Assembly (NCBI RefSeq): GCF_020080045.1
Contig: NZ_CP083452.1
Span: 191,001 to 255,000, forward strand
Direction: 5' to 3'
Source: Comamonas odontotermitis
GTDB taxonomy: Bacteria > Pseudomonadota > Gammaproteobacteria > Burkholderiales > Burkholderiaceae_C
Length of the DNA stretch: 64,000 bases
Shown here: piece by piece, positions 8,134 to 16,478 of the stretch
Layout: each line of letters opens with the position of its first letter
Position numbering within the stretch: the first letter of the stretch is position 1
The notes under the pieces: model-generated
Database searches by the model: none
What the model saw: the letters and a program-made list of their open reading frames with translations, nothing else
Told to the model about the DNA's origin: nothing
Made by a program: the position numbers and the translations under genes

Positions 8134-8427
8134 CCCCCTTTTGCCTGCGCCGAGGAGCACAGGGTGTGGGCTGGGCAGTTGCACCGCAGAGTGCAACTGC
8201 ATCGTGAACTGACTTACCGCATCTGTTTGGACGGAGCGCTGTAGGCACGTAGTGAGTTATGCGGTACAGCCCGCACCCGCGCACCGCAGGTTGCCTGTAG
8301 CGAAGCGAAGGGACGCGGGCAGCAGGGGCGCATCTTTGGCCCACCTTTCTGTGCGACAGAAAGGTGGGTCGCCCGCCGGGGCGAGACCCGGCCAGCAATA
8401 CCCAATAGAAAACCATGCACCTGCGCC
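8134..8427 (-). repeat. Structured repeat element, unit B
   Basis: Inverted, diverged copy of unit A, about 294 nt. Read on the minus strand it has the same order of elements: CGCCC/GGGCG hairpin, a perfect 13-bp hairpin (CCCACCTTTCTGT and complement; plus-strand 8340-8368) and an 8-bp hairpin (GCAGTTGC/GCAACTGC; 8175-8200) with loop ACTCTGCGGT. The stems differ from unit A at several positions yet remain perfectly paired. The 79 bp between this unit and the next start codon carry its promoter. Confidence 0.75.
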
Positions 8428-8506
8428 GCACCGCGCTGTGCAACCAACTACCACCCCAGCCTCACCACCTACAGGTGCACTCCCCACGACTTGCTATAGT
8501 GGCCCG

Positions 8507-10042
8507 ATGAAGCGTGCCTACCCACTGCTCGTGGCCGCCCTGTCGGCCTGGTGTCTGCTGCTGTCTGCCTGGGCCCAGGCCGAGCCCTTGCGGGTGGGCT
8601 CCAAGCGCTTTACCGAGTCGTACATCCTTGCCGAAATCGTTGCGCAGACCGCGCGGGCGGCGGGCACCACCACCGAGGTGCGCCAGGGCCTGGGCAACAC
8701 CGCCATCGTGTACGAGGCGCTCAAGAGCGGGCAGATCGACGTGTATGCCGAATACACCGGCACCATTGCGCAGGAGATCGTCAAGGACGCGGCCCATACC
8801 TCGCTCCCCGATCTGAACCGCGCACTGGCGCCGCTGGGGCTGGCGGTGGGGGTGCCGCTGGGCTTCAATGATGGCTATGCATTGGCGATGCGGCGCGATC
8901 TGGCAGACAAGCTGGGCATTCGCAGCCTGAGCGATCTGGCGCGCCATCCTACGCTGCGCTATGGGCTGTCGAACGAGTTCGTGGGCCGTGCCGATGGCTG
9001 GAAGGGCCTTGCGCAGCGCTACGGCCTGCAGGCGCAGCCGCAGGGGCTGGACCATGGCCTCGCCTACGAGGCCATTGCGCAGCAGCATATCGATGTGATG
9101 GACATCTACACGACCGACGCCAAGATCGACCACCTGGGGCTGTCGGTGCTGGCGGATGACCGCCAGTATTTTCCGCGCTACGACGCCGTGCTGCTGTACC
9201 GGCTGGATCTGCCGCAGAAGCACCCGGCTGCGTGGGCTGCGCTGCAGCCGCTCGCAGGCCGCATCAGCGAGGCAGGCATGATCCACATGAACGCGCAGGC
9301 AGAGCTGCAAGGCCAGGGTTTTGCGGCCATTGCGCAGCAGTTTCTGGCAGGTGGCGCCACGGGCGCTGCGCCCGCTACGGATACAGCCAGTGGCCGCGCC
9401 GGCTTTGCGGCACAGCTGTGGCAGCGCCTCGTGGCCGATGACCTGTGGCGGCTGACCGGCCAGCACCTGCTGCTGGTGCTGCTCTCGGTAGGGGCTGCGG
9501 CACTGATCGCAGTGCCTGCGGGGATTGCGTTGTTTCCGCACACGCGCCTGCGTGCGCTGGCGTTGGGAGCGGCGGGTGTCATGCAGACCATTCCGTCGCT
9601 GGCGCTGTTGGCCGTGCTGATTGCCGCGTTGGGGATGATCGGGCGTATTCCTGCGCTGGTGGCGCTGACGGCGTACTCCATCCTGCCTATCTTGAGCAAC
9701 ACCTGCGCGGGCCTGGCCGAGGTGTCGCCCGGCCTGCGCCACGCGGGATCGGCCCTGGGCATGACGCACCCGCAGCGCATGCGCTGGGTGGAGCTGCCGA
9801 TTGCCATGCCCACCGTCATCGCGGGCATCCGCACTGCCTGCGCGATTGCCATCGGCACCGCCACCATTGCCGCCTTCATTGGCGCGGGTGGACTGGGCGA
9901 GCGGATCGTGACGGGCCTGGCGCTGAACGACAGCGCACTGATGCTGGCCGGTGCCCTGCCTGCGGCGGCACTGGCACTGCTCAGCGAACTGTTTTTCGAG
10001 CTGTGGGAGCGCTATCTGCGCCGCAAGCGCTTGCGGCGTTAG
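8507..10042 (+). CDS. Fused osmoprotectant-type ABC binding protein and permease
   Basis: A 511-residue fusion. Residues 1-23 are a signal sequence (to AWAQA). Residues 25-290 are an OpuAC/OpuBC-type glycine betaine or choline binding domain (VGSKRFTESYILAEI, GLGNTAIVYEALKSGQIDVYAEYTGT, DIYTTDAKI). About residues 310-505 are a permease domain with the family loop PALVALTAYSILPILSNTCAGL and ALGMTHPQRMRWVELPIAMPTVIAGIRTA. No ATPase gene is near, so its ATPase must lie elsewhere. The start was set at the ATG before the signal peptide; TATAGT at 8495-8500 would place transcription start almost on that ATG, so the mRNA may be leaderless. The open frame continues upstream into the structured repeat, which I regard as chance. 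Confidence 0.88.
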   Translation: MKRAYPLLVAALSAWCLLLSAWAQAEPLRVGSKRFTESYILAEIVAQTARAAGTTTEVRQGLGNTAIVYEALKSGQIDVYAEYTGTIAQEIVKDAAHTSLPDLNRALAPLGLAVGVPLGFNDGYALAMRRDLADKLGIRSLSDLARHPTLRYGLSNEFVGRADGWKGLAQRYGLQAQPQGLDHGLAYEAIAQQHIDVMDIYTTDAKIDHLGLSVLADDRQYFPRYDAVLLYRLDLPQKHPAAWAALQPLAGRISEAGMIHMNAQAELQGQGFAAIAQQFLAGGATGAAPATDTASGRAGFAAQLWQRLVADDLWRLTGQHLLLVLLSVGAAALIAVPAGIALFPHTRLRALALGAAGVMQTIPSLALLAVLIAALGMIGRIPALVALTAYSILPILSNTCAGLAEVSPGLRHAGSALGMTHPQRMRWVELPIAMPTVIAGIRTACAIAIGTATIAAFIGAGGLGERIVTGLALNDSALMLAGALPAAALALLSELFFELWERYLRRKRLRR

Positions 10043-10135
10043 AGAGCCTCTGCAAAATCCTCGTCAGATGGGATGGACGCGGATCGCCCGAGGCCACGTT
10101 CAGCCCGCGGCAGGGAGTTTTGCAGAGAGTCCCTA
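10043..10135. repeat. Short inverted-repeat element, possible MITE
   Basis: CTCTGCAAAA near 10048-10057 and its complement TTTTGCAGAG near 10118-10127 bound a 60-bp centre, giving a unit of about 90 bp between two convergent genes. The ends resemble terminal repeats of some IS5-type elements as I recall them. It could instead be a long-stem transcription stop. It touches the stop codons of both neighbours. Confidence 0.45.
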
Positions 10136-10501
10136 GAGGGTGACATCTCCGGCACGTCCTTCCCGGCGCGCCGCCACACTGTCCATGCCCGGTGGACCGG
10201 AGGAGCCGGTGCGTACATGGATCAGGTAGTTGCCCACGCGCACCACGTCGCCCGTATACAGCACGCTGCGGCGCATCTGCAGGCCGTTGACGAAGATGCC
10301 GTTTTTGCTGCCGTGGTCTTCCACCGCGAGCACGCCAAAATGGCTGCTGTGCGTGAAGGCCGCATGGCGGCGGCTGATATCGGGTGAGGACAGCACGATG
10401 GCGCAGCCCGGCTCGCGGCCGACGCTGAACAGGCCGTCCTTGACGATCAGCGAATGCAGCAGTTGCGCATTGGCATCTTTGACGAGCAGTTCAGGCAGCA
10501 T
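10133..10501 (-). CDS. FHA domain protein (copy 2)
   Basis: A 122-residue single-domain FHA protein colinear with the one at 4794-5144. GRE falls at 28-30, SRRH at 43-46, SKNGI at 65-69 and VNG at 71-73, the same positions as in copy 1. The ATG at 10501 (MLPELLVKDAN) is chosen from that alignment; in-frame codons further upstream lack homology. Residue 69 is Ile where copy 1 has Thr. It is expected to bind phosphothreonine peptides; no partner kinase or secretion gene is nearby. The C-terminus continues past the domain with a short charged tail. Confidence 0.82.
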   Translation of the reverse strand: MLPELLVKDANAQLLHSLIVKDGLFSVGREPGCAIVLSSPDISRRHAAFTHSSHFGVLAVEDHGSKNGIFVNGLQMRRSVLYTGDVVRVGNYLIHVRTGSSGPPGMDSVAARREGRAGDVTL

Positions 10502-10780
10502 GGCAGACAGACCTTGTTGGAAGGGAGGCATTGCAGGGGCGCGCGCCACTCTACAAGGCATGGCTGCAATGCGCACCCTCCAATCGGAGGGGAACGCAGT
10601 AACAGATTGCATCTCCCTGAGGCTTGCACGGCACCCGTGGCATACAAAAGCCAGTGCAAAAAAGGCTGCAGGCGCTTGATGGACTGGCGCAGTCAGCTAC
10701 CAATATGGGAGTGCTTTTACTGGATTTATAACCAGTGACTGTGCAAACCATGCCAGAATGTGCGGTGATTGAACCTGCCC

Positions 10781-12991
10781 ATGCCTGCAACGCCCGCATC
10801 TCCTGCTGCTGACAGTGCCGCACCCAAGGCACGCAAACCCGGCCGCCCGCGCAAAGCGGCTGCGGCCGATGGCGGCGCAGCGCCGCCTGCCAAGGCAGTG
10901 GCAAAAAACCCGGCGCAGCAGGCGCTCGTCAAACTCGGGCTCACCCGCGATATCGATCTGGCCCTGCACCTGCCGCTGCGCTACGAAGACGAGACACGCA
11001 TCATTGCGTTGCGCAATGCGCGCGACGGCGAGGTGGCGCAGATCGAGGCGACGGTCATCTCCAGCGAAATACAGATGCGCCCGCGCCGCCAATTGGTGGT
11101 GCAGGTGGAAGACGCCAATGGCGACCAGTGCGAGCTGCGTTTCTTCAGCTTCTACCCATCGCACCAGAAGACGCTGTCCGTAGGCGCCTCCTTGCGCATC
11201 CGTGGCGAGATCAAGGGCGGTTTCTGGGGGCGCCAGATGGTGCACCCGGCTTTCCGCCAGGCGGGTGGCGAGTTGCCGCAGTCGCTCACCCCGGTGTATC
11301 CCACCACGGCTGGCCTGCCGCAGCCCTATTTGCGCCGTGCGGTGATTGGTGGCTTGCAGCGCGCCGATCTGAGCGAAACCCTGCCGCCGGGCGCAGATTT
11401 GCCCTATGCCCGCTATTTGAGTGAAAACGGCAGATCGCGTGCATACAGTCTGCGTGAAGCGCTACAGTTTTTGCACCACCCGACGCCTGATGTATCGATT
11501 GCCGCGCTCGAAGACCACAGCCACCCGGCCTGGCAGCGCCTCAAGGCAGAGGAGTTGCTGGCGCAGCAGCTGTCGCAGCTGACGGCCAAGCGCGAGCGTG
11601 ACCGCCTGCGCGCCCCGGCCCTGCAGGCCCGGCGCATGGAGGACGGCGGCCTCAATCTGCATGAGCAGTTTCTGGCGGCTCTGCCCTTTTCGCTGACAGG
11701 TGCCCAGCGCCGTGTGTGCGAAGAAATTGCCCGCGATCTGGCGCGCCATGTACCCATGCACCGCCTGCTGCAGGGCGATGTGGGCTCAGGCAAGACGATC
11801 GTGGCAGCGCTGTCGGCCGTCATTGCCATCGATGCGGGCTGGCAATGCGCGCTGATGGCGCCGACCGAGATTCTGGCCGAGCAGCACTTTGCCAAACTGG
11901 TGGGCTGGCTGGAGCCACTCCTGGCGCCGCGCGGCCTGAAGGTGGCGTGGCTGGCCGGTGCGCAGAAAAAAAAGGAACGCGCCGCCATGCTGGCACTGGT
12001 GGAGAGTGGCGAGGCCGCGCTGGTGGTGGGCACGCATGCCGTCATCCAGGAGCAGGTGCAGTTCAAAAAACTGGGTCTCGCGGTGATCGACGAGCAGCAC
12101 CGCTTTGGTGTGGCGCAGCGGCTGGCGCTGCGGCAGAAGCTGCTTTCAACGGGGATGGAGCCGCATATGCTGATGATGAGCGCCACACCCATTCCGCGCA
12201 CTCTGGCGATGAGCTACTACGCCGACCTCGATGTCTCGACCATCGACGAACTGCCGCCCGGCCGCACGCCGGTCGTCACCAAACTGATCAGTGACAGCCG
12301 GCGCGACGAGGTGGTGGCGCGCATTGCCGACCAGATCGCCCAGGGGCGACAGGTCTATTGGGTGTGCCCGCTCATTGAGGAGAGCGAGGCGCTGGATTTG
12401 AGCAACGCCACGGCCACCCACACCGATCTGAGCGAGGCTTTGCCCGGTGTCATGGTAGGGCTGCTGCATTCGCGCATGCCCACCGCAGAGAAAAAGGCGG
12501 TGATGGAGCTGTTCACCGCCGGCGTCATGGGCGTGCTGGTATCGACCACGGTGATCGAGGTGGGCGTGGATGTGCCCAACGCCAGCCTGATGGTGATCGA
12601 GCATGCCGAGCGCTTTGGCCTTTCGCAACTGCACCAGCTGCGCGGGCGCGTGGGGCGGGGCGCTGCGGCATCGGCCTGCGTGCTGCTGTATGCCGTGGGC
12701 GACAGCGGCAAGCTGGGGGAAACCGCCAAGGAACGCCTCAAGGCCATGGCCGAGACCAGCGACGGGTTCGAGATCGCCCGGCGTGACCTGGAGATCCGTG
12801 GCCCGGGCGAGTTTCTGGGCGCCCGCCAGTCCGGCGCTCCCCTGCTGCGTTTTGCAGACCTGGAGGCGGACAAGCACCTGCTGGAATGGGCGCGCGAGTT
12901 GGCGCCCGACATGCTGGACCGTTGGCCCGAACTGGCAGTCACCCATGTGTCACGCTGGCTGGGGGGCAAGGCGGAGTACCTCAAGGCCTGA
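10781..12991 (+). CDS. recG: ATP-dependent DNA helicase RecG
   Basis: RecG remodels stalled replication forks and branch-migrates Holliday junctions. The 736-residue protein has an N-terminal wedge/OB domain followed by superfamily 2 helicase motifs: Walker A GDVGSGKT at 332-339, DEQH at 437-440, MMSATPIPRTLAMSYYADLDVS, and GRVGRG with the C-terminal RecG signature DGFEIARRDLEIRGPGEFLGARQSG. It is longer than E. coli RecG because of an extra N-terminus of about 45 residues rich in Ala, Pro and Lys (PKARKPGRPRK). The ATG at 10781 is used; a TTG twelve bases upstream is possible, and neither has a good ribosome binding site. oxyR follows, an arrangement known in beta-proteobacteria. Confidence 0.96.
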   Translation: MPATPASPAADSAAPKARKPGRPRKAAAADGGAAPPAKAVAKNPAQQALVKLGLTRDIDLALHLPLRYEDETRIIALRNARDGEVAQIEATVISSEIQMRPRRQLVVQVEDANGDQCELRFFSFYPSHQKTLSVGASLRIRGEIKGGFWGRQMVHPAFRQAGGELPQSLTPVYPTTAGLPQPYLRRAVIGGLQRADLSETLPPGADLPYARYLSENGRSRAYSLREALQFLHHPTPDVSIAALEDHSHPAWQRLKAEELLAQQLSQLTAKRERDRLRAPALQARRMEDGGLNLHEQFLAALPFSLTGAQRRVCEEIARDLARHVPMHRLLQGDVGSGKTIVAALSAVIAIDAGWQCALMAPTEILAEQHFAKLVGWLEPLLAPRGLKVAWLAGAQKKKERAAMLALVESGEAALVVGTHAVIQEQVQFKKLGLAVIDEQHRFGVAQRLALRQKLLSTGMEPHMLMMSATPIPRTLAMSYYADLDVSTIDELPPGRTPVVTKLISDSRRDEVVARIADQIAQGRQVYWVCPLIEESEALDLSNATATHTDLSEALPGVMVGLLHSRMPTAEKKAVMELFTAGVMGVLVSTTVIEVGVDVPNASLMVIEHAERFGLSQLHQLRGRVGRGAAASACVLLYAVGDSGKLGETAKERLKAMAETSDGFEIARRDLEIRGPGEFLGARQSGAPLLRFADLEADKHLLEWARELAPDMLDRWPELAVTHVSRWLGGKAEYLKA

Positions 12992-13070
12992 TTTCAGCCC
13001 CCTGTGATGCCGTTGCTTTTTGTCATAGCTATTTGTTTTTCTTATAAGCAAACGCTCGTAAACATTTACA

Positions 13071-13085
13071 ATAGAGAATTCCTAT
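13071..13085. promoter_or_regulatory. Candidate OxyR site upstream of oxyR
   Basis: ATAG-N7-CTAT, the core spacing of an OxyR half-operator, occurs 140 bp before the oxyR start in the 236-bp recG-oxyR gap. The adjoining second half expected of a full tandem site is weak (only TAG is conserved). Autoregulation is inferred. Confidence 0.45.
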
Positions 13086-13227
13086 TTTGTCCGTAGGACA
13101 TTCCCAAACCGGTTTCGGCCAGAATAGGGTACAACTGTACGCTTGCGTCTTTCAGAATCTCAGCGCAGCGCTCTGTTCTCCGGAACCGAACGCATGTACT
13201 ATTCAGCGATTCTTATAAAAAACCGAC

Positions 13228-14196
13228 ATGACACTTACAGAGCTCAAATATATTGTTGCCGTGGCACGTGAGAGGCATTTTGGCCGTGCTGCTGACGCGT
13301 GTTACGTGTCCCAACCCACTTTGTCGGTTGCGATCAAAAAGCTGGAAGAGGAACTTGAGGTCAAGCTGTTTGAACGCAGCGCCTCGGAAGTCTCCGTTAC
13401 CACCTTGGGCGACCAGATCGTGCGTCAGGCGCAGATCGTGCTGGACCAGGCTGCGGCGATCAAGGAAATTGCCAAGCGTGGCAAGGACCCGCTCGCCGGC
13501 GTCCTGACGCTGGGCGTGATCTACACCATCGGCCCCTACCTGCTGCCCGAGCTGGTGCGCCAGTCGATCGAACGCACTCCGCAGATGCCGCTCATGATCA
13601 ATGAGAACATGACGGCCAAGCTGCTGGAGATGCTGCGTACCGGTGAAATCGACTGCGCCATCGTGGCCGAGCCGTTCCCGGATACCGGTCTGGCCATGGC
13701 ACCCCTGTACGACGAGCCCTTCTTCGCCGCCGTGCCCAGCGTACACCCGCTGGCCACGCGCGACAGCATTTCGTCGAACGAACTCAAGAACGAAACCATG
13801 CTGCTGCTGGGCGCGGGCCACTGCTTCCGCGACCATGTGCTGGAAGTCTGCCCCGAGTTTGCCCGTTACTCCAGCAATACCGAAGGCATTCGCCGCACGT
13901 TCGAAGGCTCTTCGCTGGAAACCATCAAGCACATGGTGGCTGCCGGCATGGGCGTGACCCTGGTGCCGCGCCTGTCGGTGCCCAAGGATGCGCTGGAAAA
14001 GGGCGTTCGCCGCCGTAAATCGGACGAAACCCACATCCGCTACATTCCGCTGACCGATGACTCCCAGGGCGAAGCGCCCAAGCGTCGCGTGGTGCTGGTG
14101 TGGCGCCGCAGCTTCACCCGCTACGAAGCGATTGCCGCATTGCGCAACGCCATCTTCGCCTGCAATCTGCCCGGCGTGGAGATGCTGCAGTCCTGA
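13228..14196 (+). CDS. oxyR: Hydrogen peroxide-inducible transcriptional activator OxyR
   Basis: A 322-residue LysR-type regulator. Residues 1-60 form the winged HTH (LKYIVAVARERHFGRAADACYVSQPTLS...). The C-terminal regulatory domain carries the redox pair at Cys199 (LLGAGHCF) and Cys208 (EVCPE), the numbering of the E. coli protein, where these form a disulfide on peroxide exposure. It controls catalase and peroxiredoxin genes as an activator in most relatives, and as a repressor when reduced in some. It follows recG and has a strong terminator behind it. ATG start with no strong ribosome binding site in view. Confidence 0.95.
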   Translation: MTLTELKYIVAVARERHFGRAADACYVSQPTLSVAIKKLEEELEVKLFERSASEVSVTTLGDQIVRQAQIVLDQAAAIKEIAKRGKDPLAGVLTLGVIYTIGPYLLPELVRQSIERTPQMPLMINENMTAKLLEMLRTGEIDCAIVAEPFPDTGLAMAPLYDEPFFAAVPSVHPLATRDSISSNELKNETMLLLGAGHCFRDHVLEVCPEFARYSSNTEGIRRTFEGSSLETIKHMVAAGMGVTLVPRLSVPKDALEKGVRRRKSDETHIRYIPLTDDSQGEAPKRRVVLVWRRSFTRYEAIAALRNAIFACNLPGVEMLQS

Positions 14197-14239
14197 GCCT
14201 CTGCGCTTCGGCTTCGGTTCCTACCCGGCTTCCACACCA

Positions 14240-14276
14240 CCCCATGCCAGGCCCGCCTGCATGGGGTTTGTTTTTG
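14240..14276 (+). terminator. Intrinsic terminator of oxyR
   Basis: CCCCATGC pairs with GCATGGGG, with an inner AGGC/GCCT extension, and is followed by TTTGTTTTT, about 45 bp after the oxyR stop. Confidence 0.88.
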
Positions 14277-14301
14277 CCTGTCTACTCTCAATACCATAGC
14301 G

Positions 14302-14338
14302 TTTGGTGCTTTCCAGTCAAGCGCCAAAGGCGATTTTT
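14302..14338 (+). repeat. Second hairpin of the dispersed family after oxyR
   Basis: TTTGGTGCTT pairs with AAGCGCCAAA (one G-T pair), with CATAGC before it and ATTTTT after it. It resembles the recurring GCTT/AAGC hairpins in the window and may back up the oxyR terminator. Confidence 0.6.
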
Positions 14339-14362
14339 ACTGGAGGAATTGCATCCTTGCCT

Positions 14363-15322
14363 ATGATGGCGGGCATGCGCTACCACCTCACCTTCCCGCA
14401 TGCCTTCTCTCCATTGCTCTTGCGGGCTATGGGGCGCACCCCTGCCCGTGCGGCACCCTGGTGGCTGTGCCTGTCGCTGCTGCATGCGGGCTCGGTGCAG
14501 GCCATGGTGCCGGCGCAGGCTGCGCAGCAGGTGGCCGCGGGGCTGGCGCGCATCGATCCCTGGATACCGGCCTTGCTGTCGCTGTGGCTGCTGCTGGGTG
14601 CGTATTGTTGGATGCGGGCCACACGGCCTCTGCGTGCGCAGCGGCGGCTGCGCGCGCAACTGGGGGCCGGTGCGCCCGTGGCGCCGCCGCTGTCGCCATG
14701 GCCCCTGGCGGGTGCTGCGCTGTGCGTGGCGGCGGTGCTGTTGCTGGGGCAGGCGCTGGCCAACCCGGCCCACGCGCTGCATGCGCTCCTGGTGGGTTGG
14801 GACGAAGCGGCGCAACGGTGGTCGCAGCAGCATGTCAGTGTGTCGGTGCGCGCCTATCTGCGGCATGTGACGGATGTGGGCGATGTGCTGTGGCTGGGGA
14901 CGCTGTCGGTGTTGGTGGCGGCGCTTCTGGCGTTGCGGCGGCGCTGGCTGCTCTTGCAGGTCTGGGTATTTGCCATCGGCTTGAATGGCCTGTCCACCCG
15001 GGTGTTGAAAAATGCCTTTGACCGGGCGCGGCCCGAGGCGCTGCACGAACTGGTGACCTCGGGCGCCAGCTTTCCGAGCGGCCACACGGCGGGCTCCGTC
15101 GTGGTGTATGGCCTGCTGTGGTGGCTGCTGCGGGGGCGCGTGCCACGCCGCTTCCGCACGGTGCTGGGCGCCGGGCTGGCGGTGCTGGTGGCGCTGATTG
15201 CCGCCAGCCGCATCTGGCTGGAGGCGCACTTTGCCAGTGATGTGGTGGCAGGGGGCTTGCTGGGCCTGGCCATCCTGGGCCTGGCGACAGGCGCGCTGGA
15301 GCGGGCCCGGGCGCAGTCCTGA
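14363..15322 (+). CDS. PAP2-family membrane phosphatase
   Basis: A membrane protein of about 319 residues with the three acid-phosphatase motifs of the PAP2 superfamily in its C-terminal half: [20 protein letters not shown], and [17 protein letters not shown]. These line a periplasmic active site acting on lipid phosphates such as phosphatidic acid, phosphatidylglycerol phosphate or undecaprenyl pyrophosphate. An N-terminal hydrophobic segment and a cytoplasmic Arg-rich stretch ([15 protein letters not shown]) precede the core. The start is uncertain: ATGs at 14363, 14366 and 14375 are all in frame with no clear ribosome binding site. It lies 50 bp upstream of ubiA on the same strand. Confidence 0.88.
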   Translation: MMAGMRYHLTFPHAFSPLLLRAMGRTPARAAPWWLCLSLLHAGSVQAMVPAQAAQQVAAGLARIDPWIPALLSLWLLLGAYCWMRATRPLRAQRRLRAQLGAGAPVAPPLSPWPLAGAALCVAAVLLLGQALANPAHALHALLVGWDEAAQRWSQQHVSVSVRAYLRHVTDVGDVLWLGTLSVLVAALLALRRRWLLLQVWVFAIGLNGLSTRVLKNAFDRARPEALHELVTSGASFPSGHTAGSVVVYGLLWWLLRGRVPRRFRTVLGAGLAVLVALIAASRIWLEAHFASDVVAGGLLGLAILGLATGALERARAQS

Positions 15323-15372
15323 AGAATCGAGAGCCTGCCTGGGATACCGCTTGCGCGCTATGCTGGGCGCCT

Positions 15373-16260
15373 ATGTCAGCCGCACCCCGCCCCTCCGTTT
15401 CCCTGTCCGAGCGGTTTTCGCTCTACCTCGATCTGATCCGCTTCAACCGCCCTGCGGGCTGGCTGGTGCTGGTGTGGCCCACCCTGGTAGCGTTGTGGGT
15501 GGCGTCGGGCGGCTTTCCGGGCTGGCATCTGCTCATCGTGTTTGTGCTGGGCACCTTCCTGATGCGCAGCGCAGGCTGCTGTATCAACGATATTGCCGAC
15601 CGCAAGTTTGACAGGCACGTCAAACGCACGGCGAACCGGCCCATCACCACGGGCAAGATCTCGGTGTTCGAGGCGGCCATGGTGGGCGTGGTGCTGGCGC
15701 TGGTCTCGCTGGGGCTCGTGCTCACCACGCGCGGGGAAGCGGTTGCCTGGTCGGTGCCTGCGGTGCTGTTCACCATCCTTTACCCCTTCACCAAGCGCTT
15801 TTTTTCCATGCCGCAGGCATTCTTGGGCATTGCCTTCAACTTTGGCGTGCTGATTGCGTTTGCTGCCGTTCAGGGCGCGGTGCCGCTCACGGCGTGGCTG
15901 CTGTGGCTGGCCAACATGTGCATGGTGCTGGCCTACGACACCGAATACGCCATGGTGGACCGCGACGACGACCTCAAGATCGGCATGAAGACCTCGGCCA
16001 TCACCCTGGGCCGTTTCGATGTGGCCGCCATCATGGGTTTCTTTGGGCTGTGCCTGGTGCTCACCATTGTGGCCATCGCCCCTCAGCACCTGGGCTGGCC
16101 CTGGTGGGCAGGCGTGGCCGTGGCTGGGGGTCAGATGGCGTGGCACTACCGCCTGATCCGCACGCGTACGCGCGAAGGCTGCTTTACGGCCTTCAGCAAA
16201 AGCCACTGGATCGGTGTGGCGCTGTTTGCCGGGGTGGTGCTGGCGTACGCCATTCGCTGA
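15373..16260 (+). CDS. ubiA: 4-hydroxybenzoate polyprenyltransferase
   Basis: UbiA attaches the octaprenyl chain to 4-hydroxybenzoate, the first membrane step of ubiquinone synthesis. The 295-residue protein has the two Mg-diphosphate motifs of the family: NDIADRKFD at residues 72-80, with the following RTANRP, and [12 protein letters not shown] near residue 194. Eight or nine hydrophobic helices are visible. N-terminal [16 protein letters not shown] is the canonical UbiA opening. It may be co-transcribed with the PAP2 gene. No ubiC is adjacent. Confidence 0.96.
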   Translation: MSAAPRPSVSLSERFSLYLDLIRFNRPAGWLVLVWPTLVALWVASGGFPGWHLLIVFVLGTFLMRSAGCCINDIADRKFDRHVKRTANRPITTGKISVFEAAMVGVVLALVSLGLVLTTRGEAVAWSVPAVLFTILYPFTKRFFSMPQAFLGIAFNFGVLIAFAAVQGAVPLTAWLLWLANMCMVLAYDTEYAMVDRDDDLKIGMKTSAITLGRFDVAAIMGFFGLCLVLTIVAIAPQHLGWPWWAGVAVAGGQMAWHYRLIRTRTREGCFTAFSKSHWIGVALFAGVVLAYAIR

Positions 16261-16351
16261 TTGCCCGGCAGGCCGCTATTGCGGCAAATACCAATGGCGG
16301 GAGTTGTGCATTTTTGCGATTTTTCCCTGTAAATTCATAGGCAAAGCACAG

Positions 16352-16379
16352 AAAAAAGCGGCCATCAATTGATGGCCGC
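16352..16379 (-). terminator. Intrinsic terminator of the carbamoyltransferase gene
   Basis: A perfect 11-bp palindromic stem at 16358-16379 (GCGGCCATCAA and its complement, no loop bases spare). On the minus strand it is followed by TTTTTT. It lies about 100 bp beyond the stop at 16479. The gap 16261-16478 holds nothing else recognisable. Confidence 0.82.
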
Positions 16380-16478
16380 TAACACTGGAGTCGCAGGAAA
16401 AAACCGTTAGATGTGGTAGTTGCTTGAGGACATGTTTAGAAAAAATGTCTCAAATCATGGTGTTGTGTAAGGCAGAGT

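Noticed and set aside
7773..8427. Interpretation of the inverted units as a CRISPR array or an integron cassette
   Set aside because: Only two long diverged copies in inverted orientation; no short regular repeats with spacers, no cas or integrase gene.
8252..8506. In-frame extension of the binding protein-permease gene into the structured repeat
   Set aside because: The extension has no family similarity, lies over repeat DNA, and would bury the signal peptide; the ATG at 8507 restores a normal N-terminus.
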